Assembly (NCBI RefSeq): GCF_036195325.1
Contig: NZ_CP108101.1
Span: 434,001-498,000, forward strand
Direction: 5' to 3'
Length of the DNA: 64,000 nt
From: Streptomyces sp. NBC_00234
GTDB lineage: Bacteria > Actinomycetota > Actinomycetes > Streptomycetales > Streptomycetaceae
The position numbers and the translations under genes are program-made. This document shows, one piece after another, positions 45,927 through 54,391 of this stretch. The notes under the pieces were generated by a model that worked only from the letters and a program-made list of their open reading frames with translations, was not told where the DNA came from and ran no database searches. Every line of letters begins with the position of its first letter. Position 1 is the stretch's first letter.

Positions 45927-46871
45927 TCAGGGAAGGGCGGTGCGGGAGCGCTTCTGTTCCAGCAGGGTGAGGAGCAGGTCGTCGCGCTCCGCGACCATGG
46001 CCGCCTGGTCGATGCCCGTCAGTTCGTCGTCGACGCCGGCGACCAGCCGGGCGGCGAGCTCGTCGGTGAGCCGGACCGGCCGCAGATCGTCCATCCACGC
46101 CTGCGCGGGCGGGCCCAGGTGCCGGAGCAGGTGGGCCATGCCGCCCGGGCCGCCGGAGAGGTGCTGGCCGACCAGCGGGCCGAGGAGCGCCCACCGCAGG
46201 CCGGGACCGTACGCGATGGCCGCGTCGATGTCGGCCACCGTGGCCGCTCCACGCTCGACCAGGGAATACGCCTCCTTCCACAGCGCGGCCTGGAGCCGGT
46301 TGGTGACATGGCCCGGCAGCTCCTGGCGGACGTGGATGGGCCGCTTTCCCAGCTCCCGGTAGAAGGCCGTCGCGCCGGTGACCGCCTGCTCGCTGGTCCG
46401 CCCGCCGGGGACGACCTCCACCAACGGGATCAGATGCACCGGGTGGAACGGATGCCCCACGAGCACCCGCTCCGGGTGCTCCTCGCACATCTCCTGCAGC
46501 AGGGACGGTTCGAGGCCCGAGGAACTGCTCGCGATGACCGTGCCGGCCGGAGTCGCGCGATCGAGAGCGGCGAAGAGGTCCTGCTTGAGGTCGATCCGTT
46601 CGGGGCCGTTCTCCTGCACGAACGACGCCTGCGCGACCGCCTCTTCGAGGTCGTCCGTGAAGGTCAGCCGTTCCTGGGAGGACCCCTCGGCGAGGCCGAG
46701 CCGGACAAGGGCGGGCCAGAGGGTCTCGAGTCCGGAGCGCAGTCGCTCCTCGGCGCCGGGAGCGGGATCGTGGGCGGTGACCTCGCGGCCGTGGGCGAGG
46801 GCAAGGGCCACCCAGCCGGTGCCGATCACACCCGTGCCGACCACCGCGACGGGTCCTCGGGGAGCGGTCAC
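45927..46871 (-). CDS. 3-hydroxyacyl-CoA / L-carnitine dehydrogenase-like protein
   Basis: The 314-residue protein has the NAD loop VVGTGVIGTGW, VQENGPERIDLKQDLFAALD, SSSSGLEPS and GHPFHPVHLIPLVEVVPGG, followed by the C-terminal domain ELPGHVTNRLQAALWKEAYS. This is the shape of 3-hydroxyacyl-CoA dehydrogenases of about 310 residues and of L-carnitine dehydrogenases. Its GTG start (46871) overlaps the acetoacetyl-CoA synthetase stop. It would oxidise a 3-hydroxy acid or acyl-CoA using NAD. Confidence 0.85.
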   Translation of the reverse strand: MTAPRGPVAVVGTGVIGTGWVALALAHGREVTAHDPAPGAEERLRSGLETLWPALVRLGLAEGSSQERLTFTDDLEEAVAQASFVQENGPERIDLKQDLFAALDRATPAGTVIASSSSGLEPSLLQEMCEEHPERVLVGHPFHPVHLIPLVEVVPGGRTSEQAVTGATAFYRELGKRPIHVRQELPGHVTNRLQAALWKEAYSLVERGAATVADIDAAIAYGPGLRWALLGPLVGQHLSGGPGGMAHLLRHLGPPAQAWMDDLRPVRLTDELAARLVAGVDDELTGIDQAAMVAERDDLLLTLLEQKRSRTALP

Positions 46872-48856
46872 GTGGCAGCTCCCCGGTGGGCGCGGGCGAA
46901 CGCCACGAAGCCGTCCAGCGCGGAGTGGTCCATCAGGGCGCCGGGCGAGGCCACGTCGGCGGGCGCGGCGCCGCGGACGATCTTCTTCACCGGCACTTCG
47001 AGCTTCTTCCCGGTACGGCTGTACGGCACCGCCGGGACCTCGACGATCCGGTCCGGGACGTGCCGGGGCGAGAGCGCGGCGCGGATCGTCCGGGCGAGTG
47101 CGGCCCGGAGCGCGTCGTCGACGCGCACTCCCTCGGCGGGGACGACGAAGAGGATCAGTTCGCCCATGCCGCCGTCCGGGTCCTCCAGGTGGATCACGAC
47201 GCTGTCGGCGACCTCTCGGACGTCTTCGAGGACTCGGTAGAACTCGGCGGTCCCCAGGCGCACGCCTCCCCGGTTCAGGGTGGCGTCGGAACGCCCGGTG
47301 ATGACGACCGATCCGTCCGGGGAGAACCGGCACCAGTCGCCGAACCGGAAGACGTCGGGGTAGGTGTCGAAGTAGGCCGCGCGCAGCAGGGACCCGTCCG
47401 TGTCGCCCCAGAAGCCGACGGGCATGGACGGCATCGGTGAGGTGATGACCAGTTCGCCGAGATCGCCGACGACCGCGGTGCCGTCCGGGTCGAACGCCTT
47501 GGCGTCGACGCCGAGGCTCGCACCCGACATCTCGCCCGCCCAGACCGGTTGCAGGGGCGATCCCTGGACGAGGCCGGTGCAGACGTCGGTGCCCCCGCTG
47601 CCGACGTTGAGGAGGACCTCGTCGCCGAACTGCTCGGCGACCCACCGAAAGCCCTCGGTCGGGAAGGGGCTCCCGGCGACGCCCAGTTGGCGGAGACGGG
47701 AGAGGTCGAACTCCTCGGCGGGACGGACGCCCTCCTTGCGGCAGGCCATCAGAAAGCCGGGACTCGCCCCCATCAGGGTGGCGCCCGTCTCCGCGACGAG
47801 CCGCCATTGGTACCGCAGGTCGGGGTGGAGCGGGTTGCCGTCGATCATCACCAGACCGGAGCGGACGGTGAGCGCCGACACCAGGGTGTTCCACATCATC
47901 CAGGCGGTGGTGGTGAACCACAGCAGCCGGTCGTCCGGGCCGAGGTCCCAGTGGAAGCGGTGGTTCTTGAGGTGTTCGAGAAGGATGCCTCCGTGACCGT
48001 GCACGATCGCCTTGGGCCGCCCGGTCGTGCCCGACGAGAAGAGGATGCAGAGCGGGTGGTCGAAGGGGACGGGCTCGAACGCGAGCGGCTCGTCGGTGTC
48101 GGCGGTCAGCGCGGCCCACGCCGTGGATCCGTCGACGGAGAGCGGGCCGTACGGTACGTGGACGACGTGCTGGAGCGTCGGCAGGGCGGCCCGGATCTCG
48201 GCGACCTCGGCCCGCTTGTCGATCTGCTTGTCCCCGTAGGTGTAGCCGGCGACGGTGAGCAGCACCTTGGGCTCGATCTGGGCGAACCGGTCGACGACGC
48301 TGCGCGTGCCGAACTCCGGTGCGCAGCCCGCCCAGACCGCGCCGAGGCTCGCGGTGGCGAGGAAGGCCACCAGCGCCTCGGGGCAGTTGGGCAGATAGCC
48401 GGCCACGCGGTCGCCGCGTCCGACGCCGAGATGCCGCAGTCCGGCGCTCACCCGCCGTACCTGGTCGGCGAGTTCGCCGAAGGTGAGCTCCACCGGCTCG
48501 CGGGTCTGCGACACCGCGAGGACCGCGGTGGTGTCGGCGTCCTCCGCCGTCCCGAAACAGTGCTCGGCGTAGTTGAGGGTGGCCCCGGGGAACCAACGGG
48601 CTCCCGGCATGGACCGGTCGTCGAGGACCGCGGTGTAGGGCGTGTGGGCCTTGACCTCGAAGTACTGCCAGACGCTCTCCCAGAAGTCCTCCAGGCTGTC
48701 GACCGACCAGTGCCGGAGTTCCTCCCAGCCGGCGAGGTCCACGTCCTTCTCGGCGCGCAGCCATCGGAGGTAGTGCTGCACCCGGGCGTCGCGGGCCGCG
48801 TCAGGCCGTGGCACGTGGAGGATCTCGGGCTCCGGCGGGGTGGAGTGCGTCGTCAT
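46868..48856 (-). CDS. Acetoacetyl-CoA synthetase-like acyl-CoA ligase
   Basis: The 662-residue adenylate-forming enzyme has WFPGATLNYAEHCFG, VAGYLPNCPEALVAFLATAS, the P-loop LFSSGTTGRPKAIVHGHGG, LNVGSGGTDVCTGLVQGSP and the C-terminal YSRTGKKLEVPVKKIVRG with the catalytic Lys. Length and motifs match acetoacetate-CoA ligase. It activates acetoacetate or a similar 3-oxo acid with ATP and CoA. ATG 48856 overlaps the enoyl-CoA hydratase stop by 4 bp. The operon ECH, AACS, dehydrogenase, amidohydrolase suggests breakdown of a short 3-oxo or carnitine-like acid. Confidence 0.9.
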   Translation of the reverse strand: MTTHSTPPEPEILHVPRPDAARDARVQHYLRWLRAEKDVDLAGWEELRHWSVDSLEDFWESVWQYFEVKAHTPYTAVLDDRSMPGARWFPGATLNYAEHCFGTAEDADTTAVLAVSQTREPVELTFGELADQVRRVSAGLRHLGVGRGDRVAGYLPNCPEALVAFLATASLGAVWAGCAPEFGTRSVVDRFAQIEPKVLLTVAGYTYGDKQIDKRAEVAEIRAALPTLQHVVHVPYGPLSVDGSTAWAALTADTDEPLAFEPVPFDHPLCILFSSGTTGRPKAIVHGHGGILLEHLKNHRFHWDLGPDDRLLWFTTTAWMMWNTLVSALTVRSGLVMIDGNPLHPDLRYQWRLVAETGATLMGASPGFLMACRKEGVRPAEEFDLSRLRQLGVAGSPFPTEGFRWVAEQFGDEVLLNVGSGGTDVCTGLVQGSPLQPVWAGEMSGASLGVDAKAFDPDGTAVVGDLGELVITSPMPSMPVGFWGDTDGSLLRAAYFDTYPDVFRFGDWCRFSPDGSVVITGRSDATLNRGGVRLGTAEFYRVLEDVREVADSVVIHLEDPDGGMGELILFVVPAEGVRVDDALRAALARTIRAALSPRHVPDRIVEVPAVPYSRTGKKLEVPVKKIVRGAAPADVASPGALMDHSALDGFVAFARAHRGAAT

Positions 48857-49671
48857 CGGTTCTCCTCCGTGGTCGCGGACGAGCCGGCGCCGACCTTCGC
48901 GGCCCGGCCGGCCAGGAAGTCGGCCATGCGCTGCTTCGCCTCTGCGCTGCTCTGGGCCACACCGGCCATCAGGGACTCCAGCAGCAGTCCGGTCTCCGGA
49001 TCGGCGTCGGCGATCCTCGGAAGGGCGTGCAGGACGGCATAGTTGGTCACCGGTGAGTTGGCCGCGATCCTCTCGGCGAGTTCGAGTGCGCGGTCGAGGC
49101 CCTCGCCCGGCTCGGTGAGGTAGTCGGCCAGTCCGGCCGCGACACCCTCCTGCGCGGAGAGCACCCTGCCGGTGAGCATCATGTCGGCCATGCGCTGGGC
49201 GCCGACCAGCCGGGACACACGGACCGACGCGCCGCCTCCGACGAAGAGACCGCGCGCCCCCTCGGGGAGGGCGAAGAAGGCCGTGGACTCGGCGACCCGC
49301 AGGTGTGCGGCGCCGGCGAGTTCCAGTCCGCCACCGACGACGGCGCCCTTCAGCACGGCGACGACCGGCAGGCGGCCGGACTCGATCCGGCCGAACGCCT
49401 CGTGCCACATCCGGGAATGGCGGAACCCGCCGACCGCGTCGCGCTCGCCGAGCTCACCGAGATCGAGGCCGGCGGAGAAGTGGTCCCCGTCGGCGGCGAG
49501 GACGACCACCTCGGCCCATTCGGGGGGATCGGCGAAGAACCGGCCGATGGCCTGGACGGTGACGTCGTCGAGCGCGTTGCGCTTGGCGCGGCGGCTGAGG
49601 GTGAGGACCGCGACGCCACCGTTGCGGTCGAGGCGGAGCGAGGCGGGGAGATCACATTGCTGGAGGCTCAC
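48853..49671 (-). CDS. Enoyl-CoA hydratase/isomerase family protein
   Basis: The 272-residue crotonase-fold protein shows VAVLTLSRRAKRNALDDVTV, the oxyanion-hole block ADGDHFSAGLDLGEL and AVLKGAVVGGGLELAGAAHL. The residues near the usual catalytic Glu positions are ALPEGARGLFVGGGASVRV, so at least one Glu is in place. It hydrates enoyl-CoA or does a related reaction. Start chosen at GTG 49671; TTG at 49686 is possible. It is the first gene of the operon, divergent from marR with two palindromes between them. Confidence 0.85.
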   Translation of the reverse strand: MSLQQCDLPASLRLDRNGGVAVLTLSRRAKRNALDDVTVQAIGRFFADPPEWAEVVVLAADGDHFSAGLDLGELGERDAVGGFRHSRMWHEAFGRIESGRLPVVAVLKGAVVGGGLELAGAAHLRVAESTAFFALPEGARGLFVGGGASVRVSRLVGAQRMADMMLTGRVLSAQEGVAAGLADYLTEPGEGLDRALELAERIAANSPVTNYAVLHALPRIADADPETGLLLESLMAGVAQSSAEAKQRMADFLAGRAAKVGAGSSATTEENR

Positions 49672-49686
49672 GACGGATCCGATCAA

Positions 49687-49733
49687 CAGGAAACCTGATG
49701 ATGCGACTCTGCGTCATCGACAGGAAACCTGTC
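49687..49733. promoter_or_regulatory. Two copies of a CAGGAAACCTG palindrome, MarR operators
   Basis: CAGGAAACCTG occurs at 49687-49697 and 49721-49731. The second is extended to GACAGGAAACCTGTC (49719-49733) and the first has outer symmetry TCA...TGA. The centres are 34 bp apart, about three helical turns, so both face the same side of the DNA. They lie between the divergent MarR gene and the catabolic operon, exactly where a MarR repressor would control both. Confidence 0.75.
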
Positions 49734-49756
49734 AATGCATGTGAGAGAATCGGCCC

Positions 49757-50227
49757 ATGCCGCTTTCCGCACGCACGTCGCCGTCCCTGCTCTACGCCGT
49801 CAAGCGGCTCGAACTGGTCATCCGTGCCGAGCTCGACGAGCTGTTGCGGGGCTCGGGCGTGACGACGCTTCAGTACACCGCCCTCACCGTCCTCGAACAC
49901 CGCGACGGCGTCACCGCCGCCCAGCTGGCCCGCGACTCGTTCGTGACACCGCAGTCGATGGCCGACATGCTCCGGCTCATGGAGGGTCGCGGCCTGATCC
50001 GCCGGGCCCCCAACCCGCAGAACAGACGCGAGGTACTGATCTACCTCGCCGACGAGGGCACGTCCTTCCTCGCGAGGTACGCCGCACCGGCCGCCGCGAT
50101 CGAGGAGCGGCTCGTCGCCCCGCTGACCGGGGAGGAAACCGCCACGGTGCGCCAGGCGCTGAGCGCGATGTGGGCGGCCCTGCGCACTCCCGAAACGGCC
50201 ACGGACGAGCACGCCGGGTCCCGGTGA
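49757..50227 (+). CDS. MarR-family transcriptional regulator
   Basis: The 156-residue protein is a typical MarR: VKRLELVIRAELDELLRGSG helix, the recognition helix in GVTAAQLARDSFVTPQSMAD with MLRLMEGRGLIRR, and the wing PNPQNRREVLIYLADEG. It probably represses the divergent catabolic operon and itself through the two palindromes at 49687-49733, and releases them when an acyl-CoA or related ligand binds. ATG 49757 is the only sensible start. Confidence 0.9.
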   Translation: MPLSARTSPSLLYAVKRLELVIRAELDELLRGSGVTTLQYTALTVLEHRDGVTAAQLARDSFVTPQSMADMLRLMEGRGLIRRAPNPQNRREVLIYLADEGTSFLARYAAPAAAIEERLVAPLTGEETATVRQALSAMWAALRTPETATDEHAGSR

Positions 50228-50348
50228 TCCCCTCGACCGGCCGTACGTCACGACGGGCGCCCCACCCTCGTACGGGCTCGCCCGCGGGCAGGCTTCCAGA
50301 GAGTGCGTGCCGGACGCCGCAGACCGGACGGGACGTCGCGGACACGAC

Positions 50349-52841
50349 CTAGGAACTCGGCTCCAGGACCGAGAGCAGAAGAGCGACATCGGCGTCACCG
50401 CCACCTGCCGCCCGCCGAAGCACGTACCGCAGTTCGGGCAGATCCGCCGGCTCCGTGAGAACCGTGGCGAGGGCGATCGCCGCGGTGGCGTCGCCGTCGG
50501 CTGCCGCACGCCGCCATTCCACGGCAGCCTCGCGCGGACGACCCATGACGCTCAGCACCTGCCCGAGGTGGAAACGGGCCACCCCGAAACCGGATTCCGC
50601 GGCCAGGCGGAACAGGTGCTCCGCATCCGCCGGCCGCTCCTGGCCCTTGAGCAGGAGCGCCAGGTTCAGCAGAGCATGGGTGACTCCCCCGTCGGCGGCT
50701 CGGCGGTACAGCGGCTCGGCGAGCTCCGGGCGCCCTTCGTCGCGGTGAAGATTCGCCAGGTTGTACGCGGCTCGCGCGTCGCCCCCATCGATCGCCCGGT
50801 GGAACCACTGCCTGGCCTCATGGAGTCGCCCCATCGCCTTCAGCGCGTTGGCGAGCCCGAAGGCCGCCTCCGGATCGCCCACCTCGGTCCGCCGCCGCAG
50901 GAGTGGCTCGGCCTCCTCCCACCGGCCCACCTCCCCCAGCAGCAGCGCCCAGTTGAGAAGGCCGTCCGAGTCCCCGGACGCCTCGGCGCGCGCGTAGGCG
51001 GCCATGGCCTCCTCGGGCCTGCCCAGGTCCGTGAGCAGCACACCCAGGTTGAACTCGGCGTCGTCGGCGCCGCCCATGGCGGCACTGCGCAGGCAGACCT
51101 CCGCCTGAGCGAACTCACCGCGCTCCCTGAGGAGCAGCCCCAGGTTGTTCCACGCCATCGCGCGCCCGAGCACGCCCGCTTCCCTGTACGCGTCGGCCGC
51201 TTCGTCGAGGCGGCCGGTCCTGCTCAGCAGGTTTCCGAGGTTCAGGAGGACCGTGCCGTCGGTGAGGTCCGCTTCCGACCGGAGCACGTGCCCGGCCTCC
51301 TCGTAACGACCGAGATCCGTCAGGACGACGGCGAGGTTGTTCGCGGCGCGACGGATGCCCGCGTCCGCGAGCATCCGCCACAGCACGACCCCGACGGACG
51401 GATCCTCCTCAGTGGCGTTGATCGCCACTCTGAACGCTCCGTCCAGGTCGGGCACGCCCAGCACGGCCTGGAACCAGGTGGAGGCCGGTACCGGAACGGC
51501 CGACTGCCGTGCCGCGTCGACGAGATGCGGATGGGCCTCCCAGGAACCGTCCCCCGCCGGGAGCAGCATGCTGCTGACGCCGCAGCGGACCTTCGTCGCC
51601 CAAGCCAGGGCGTCCCCAGCCGACTCCGGCCTCAGAAGGGCACCGCCACTTCGCGCCAGGTAGGGCACGTGGGCGTCGAGCAGGAGCTCGGTGGGGAGCG
51701 GTCCTTCGAGGCCCGCACGGACTAGGTCGATGCCCGCCCACGTCAGAGCGGCACCACGAGGCCGCCCGCCCGCGCGGTCGGCCAGCCTGAGCTCGTGCCA
51801 GAGCCTCGGCCCCGCGGCCAGGTACTCGGCGACCCCGATGGCGGGATCGACCTCGGCCGCGCTTGCCACGCGCCGGTCCCGGGACGCGCGGGCCCTGCCT
51901 CGTTCGGCGGCGGTCCAGCGCCGGTCGAGCACGAGAGGCTCCATGCGGCGCACCACTTCGGAGCCCCGCGACGCCTCGTAGGCGGCCCCGCTCAGAGTGG
52001 CGAGCACGGCAGTGCCCGTACGGCACAACTCCGCGAGCACAGCAACGGTCGGCCCGGCGTCCTGGAGGTAGGGCTGCAGGTCGTCGAGCCACAGCACACA
52101 CGGTTCGCCGCTCGCTCCGATGGCGGCAACCGCCGCGTGCACCTCGGCGGGAAGCGTGGGCCTCACGAAACGATGGGCCGGCAGCTCGGAGTGCATGGCC
52201 CGGTGGAGACTCCGGGTCTTGCCGGCTGCGGAGTCCCCCACCACCAGGACTGCGCCGCCCGTCTCCCCGGCCCGCCGCACCCGGACCCGCAGGAGGGCAT
52301 CGATGTCTCTCGGTACGTAGTCGGGAACCCCGTCGGCGTCGCTGCGGTGGACACCGGCATCGAGCGGTCCGACCTCCCTCACCAGGGGCCAGGCCATCGG
52401 CCCGCGCCATGATTCCCCGCCCCGGAAGACGCGTTCGACGGCCGGGTACCGGACGGTGTTGAGCTCCAGCCAGTGCAGTCCGTAGAACGACAGCGGAAAC
52501 GCGTACGCCTCACGCAGCGCGTCGAACCACTCCCGCTCGCCCGGCGTGAAGTCGAGCGGCGCGACGAGCGTCCAGGATGCGGGGCCGCTCTGCCCGGCGC
52601 GGTCCAGCGACTTCCGCACCTGACTGCGTTGCGAGGAGCCCAGCCTGCGGCCGAAAGCCTTGATCTGGAAAACGTGCCGCCCACCGTCGGGATGCGGGAG
52701 GAAGGCATCCACTCCCCGGTCCCCGCCCGCGCCGTCGACACGCACCAGACCGGGATGAACCAGCCCCAGCAGAGTCGCCACTCCTGCCTCGAATGCGTAC
52801 GGTTCCTCAGCCAATGCCCGCCACTGCGACCTTGCACCCAT
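50349..52841 (-). CDS. PD-(D/E)XK nuclease-like + P-loop ATPase + TPR/Sel1 repeat protein (candidate STAND defence protein)
   Basis: An 830-residue three-part protein. Residues about 10-140 look like a Mrr/restriction-endonuclease fold: AFEAGVATLLGLVHP, then GAGGDRGVDAFLPH with Asp45, and HVFQIKAFGRRLG with Gln59/Lys61. Residues about 185-440 form a P-loop ATPase: Walker A VGDSAAGKTRSL (Lys208), Walker B CVLWLDDLQPYL (Asp253/254) and the following AVLATLSGAAYEASRG. Residues about 485-830 contain at least eight TPR/Sel1-like repeats (for example AMAWNNLGLLLRERGEFAQA and AYNLANLHRDEGRPELAEP). Nuclease, STAND-like ATPase and a repeat sensor is the plan of antiviral Avs proteins. ATG 52841 lacks a clear ribosome binding site; a longer N terminus is possible. 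Confidence 0.75.
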   Translation of the reverse strand: MGARSQWRALAEEPYAFEAGVATLLGLVHPGLVRVDGAGGDRGVDAFLPHPDGGRHVFQIKAFGRRLGSSQRSQVRKSLDRAGQSGPASWTLVAPLDFTPGEREWFDALREAYAFPLSFYGLHWLELNTVRYPAVERVFRGGESWRGPMAWPLVREVGPLDAGVHRSDADGVPDYVPRDIDALLRVRVRRAGETGGAVLVVGDSAAGKTRSLHRAMHSELPAHRFVRPTLPAEVHAAVAAIGASGEPCVLWLDDLQPYLQDAGPTVAVLAELCRTGTAVLATLSGAAYEASRGSEVVRRMEPLVLDRRWTAAERGRARASRDRRVASAAEVDPAIGVAEYLAAGPRLWHELRLADRAGGRPRGAALTWAGIDLVRAGLEGPLPTELLLDAHVPYLARSGGALLRPESAGDALAWATKVRCGVSSMLLPAGDGSWEAHPHLVDAARQSAVPVPASTWFQAVLGVPDLDGAFRVAINATEEDPSVGVVLWRMLADAGIRRAANNLAVVLTDLGRYEEAGHVLRSEADLTDGTVLLNLGNLLSRTGRLDEAADAYREAGVLGRAMAWNNLGLLLRERGEFAQAEVCLRSAAMGGADDAEFNLGVLLTDLGRPEEAMAAYARAEASGDSDGLLNWALLLGEVGRWEEAEPLLRRRTEVGDPEAAFGLANALKAMGRLHEARQWFHRAIDGGDARAAYNLANLHRDEGRPELAEPLYRRAADGGVTHALLNLALLLKGQERPADAEHLFRLAAESGFGVARFHLGQVLSVMGRPREAAVEWRRAAADGDATAAIALATVLTEPADLPELRYVLRRAAGGGDADVALLLSVLEPSS

Positions 52842-52956
52842 ACGCGGATTGTCCGGCGTCCGAGCCGGGAATGTGGGCGAGCCGACGGAATGGCCCACTC
52901 GGGCGCGGCCGGTCCCGGACGGAGGGGCTGTCAGCGCCGACTGATATGCATGAGCC

Positions 52957-53391
52957 ATGACCGCTTTCCGTGATTTCAACTTCAAGCTCCTCGTCGTCGA
53001 GAAGCTCATGTACTGGGACGAGACTCTGATCCCGGCCTTCAGCATCAGGGAGCACATGCGTGCGCGCGGTGTCGAGGACCTCGACACCTACGTCGAGGAG
53101 AACGAGCTGGAGTACACCGTCCTCGACGAGGCCCGCGCCTACTTCGAGGCGCTTGAGATCCCGGCCGAACTGCTCGCCACGGTGAATGAGTTGACGTTCG
53201 ACGGCGGGCACCAGGTCTTCATGGAGTGCGCTCCGGTCTGGGACGGTGAGGACGACCTCTTCGACCTGCACGGCCTCGACGATCTCGATCTGCTGCCGAA
53301 CCTCAAGCTCTTCACCGGCGGGCGGGCGCTGAAGAACATGGTCCCTGCCGGGCCGGAGATGCTGGCGGCCAGGGGTATCACGATGCGCTAG
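52957..53391 (+). CDS. DUF6892-like protein
   Basis: The 144-residue acidic protein opens FRDFNFKLLVVEKLMYWDET, then VEDLDTYVEENELEYTVLDE and the block LTFDGGHQVFMECAPVWDGE, ending in a Leu/Asp-rich DLFDLHGLDDLDLLPNLKLF. It resembles DUF6892, whose function is unknown; family members often appear near toxin-like or contact-dependent genes. It is divergent from the nuclease/ATPase gene. Its stop TAG (53389-53391) lies within the left end of the IS982-like element, so the natural end may have been replaced. Confidence 0.7.
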   Translation: MTAFRDFNFKLLVVEKLMYWDETLIPAFSIREHMRARGVEDLDTYVEENELEYTVLDEARAYFEALEIPAELLATVNELTFDGGHQVFMECAPVWDGEDDLFDLHGLDDLDLLPNLKLFTGGRALKNMVPAGPEMLAARGITMR

Positions 53392-53408
53392 ATGATCTAT
53401 TCCAAGGG
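53388..53408 (+). repeat. Left terminal inverted repeat of the IS982-like element
   Basis: CTAGATGATCTATTCCAAGG plus one base; matches the reverse complement of 54880-54900 except at one position (T for A). It contains the stop codon of the DUF6892-like gene. Confidence 0.7.
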
Positions 53409-54321
53409 TCAGTGATCGTAGGCGATCAGTGATCGTAGGACGGTTTGTCCGGTGGCGTCGTTGTGCCAGATCGCGGCGGTCAGCGCGAGGATGCGTTGCA
53501 TGACGCGGGCTATGACACCTCCGGGTGTGCGCCCTCGGTGCCGTTCGAGGTCAAGCTGTCCCTTGAAGGTCTCGTTGATCAATTCGATGACCTGTCGCAG
53601 CGGCTTGAACAGGGCTGCGCCAGGCCGCTCCCGTTCACCTTTACGGGCAGGCCGCAGCAACTGGACTCCATGCTCGGACAGTTCGCGTTCGAAACCACGG
53701 CCGAAGTAGTTCTTGTCGCCGATGAGAGTCTGTCGGGGGCGCTCTCGCAGAAGCTCGCCTTCGGCTCCAGGAGGTCAAGGAGGGTCTCGCGTTCGTCGGC
53801 CTTGGCCCGGTTAGGGCGAAGGCGATGGGCGGGCCCTGAAGGGTGCAGACCAGGTGCAGGCGCAGGCCCCAGAAGAAGCGGCTGTGGCTGGCGCAGTAGC
53901 CGTATTCGGCCCAACCTGCCAGGTCGGAGCGTTTGACGGTCTCGCGGGAGCGGCCGCATTCCCACGGGGTGGAGTCCACGACCCATACGTCGTCGCTCCA
54001 CACCGAGGTGGTGGTGGCCAGGGTCCGGTTGAAGCTTCGCATCAGACCGGCGGCCTTGCGCAGCCGCTTGTTGTAGCCGGGCTGCTGGGGCAGGTAGGGG
54101 AAGACGTGGCGCAGGTGGGCACGGGCATGGCGGAGCCATTTGGCCTCGGAGGTGTAGCCGAGTATGGCCTGCATCGTGGCGAGGGTGACCAGTTAGGCAT
54201 CGCTCAGGCGGGGCGTAATGCCGACCGACGGGCGCCACGGCGCCAGGTCGGGATGCTCCTTCAGCATGTCGTCGGTCGTCGCATAAAGTGCTGTCGCGAG
54301 GGTGTCCACGTCGTTCGTCAC
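53409..54321 (-). pseudogene. IS982-family transposase, broken by a stop and two frameshifts
   Basis: Starting at GTG 54321, the frame encodes DVDTLATALYATTDDMLKEH and then ends at a premature TAA (54195-54193) after PRLSDA. The same frame resumes with MQAILGYTSEAKWLRHARAH, WVVDSTPWECGRSRETVKRS and FFWGLRLHLVCTLQGPPIAF. A shift near 53815 leads to AKADERETLLDLLE, and another near 53768 leads to AEGELLRERPRQTLIGDKNY and LRPARKGERERPGAALFKPL up to the end at 53409. The Asp residues of the IS982 DDE triad lie in VVDSTP and LIGDKN. The copy is inactive. Confidence 0.85.
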
Positions 54322-54353
54322 AAAACGATCTTGGACACCCTCGTTCTCGTCTA

Positions 54354-54370
54354 CGCAGGCACCCCTTGGA
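54354..54370 (+). repeat. Direct repeat copy 1 flanking the passenger segment
   Basis: CGCAGGCACCCCTTGGA, identical to 54871-54887. In the second copy the sequence continues straight into the IS end; here it continues into the passenger gene. This suggests the segment 54371-54887 was inserted into, or captured by, the IS end. Confidence 0.65.
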
Positions 54371-54391
54371 CCACACCACCAGGAGGAACCA

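Noticed and set aside
45927..48764. A 945-residue fusion of ligase and dehydrogenase
   Set aside because: The open frame of the dehydrogenase simply continues upstream as a shadow of the ligase gene. The GTGA overlap at 46868-46871 gives two normal-length proteins.
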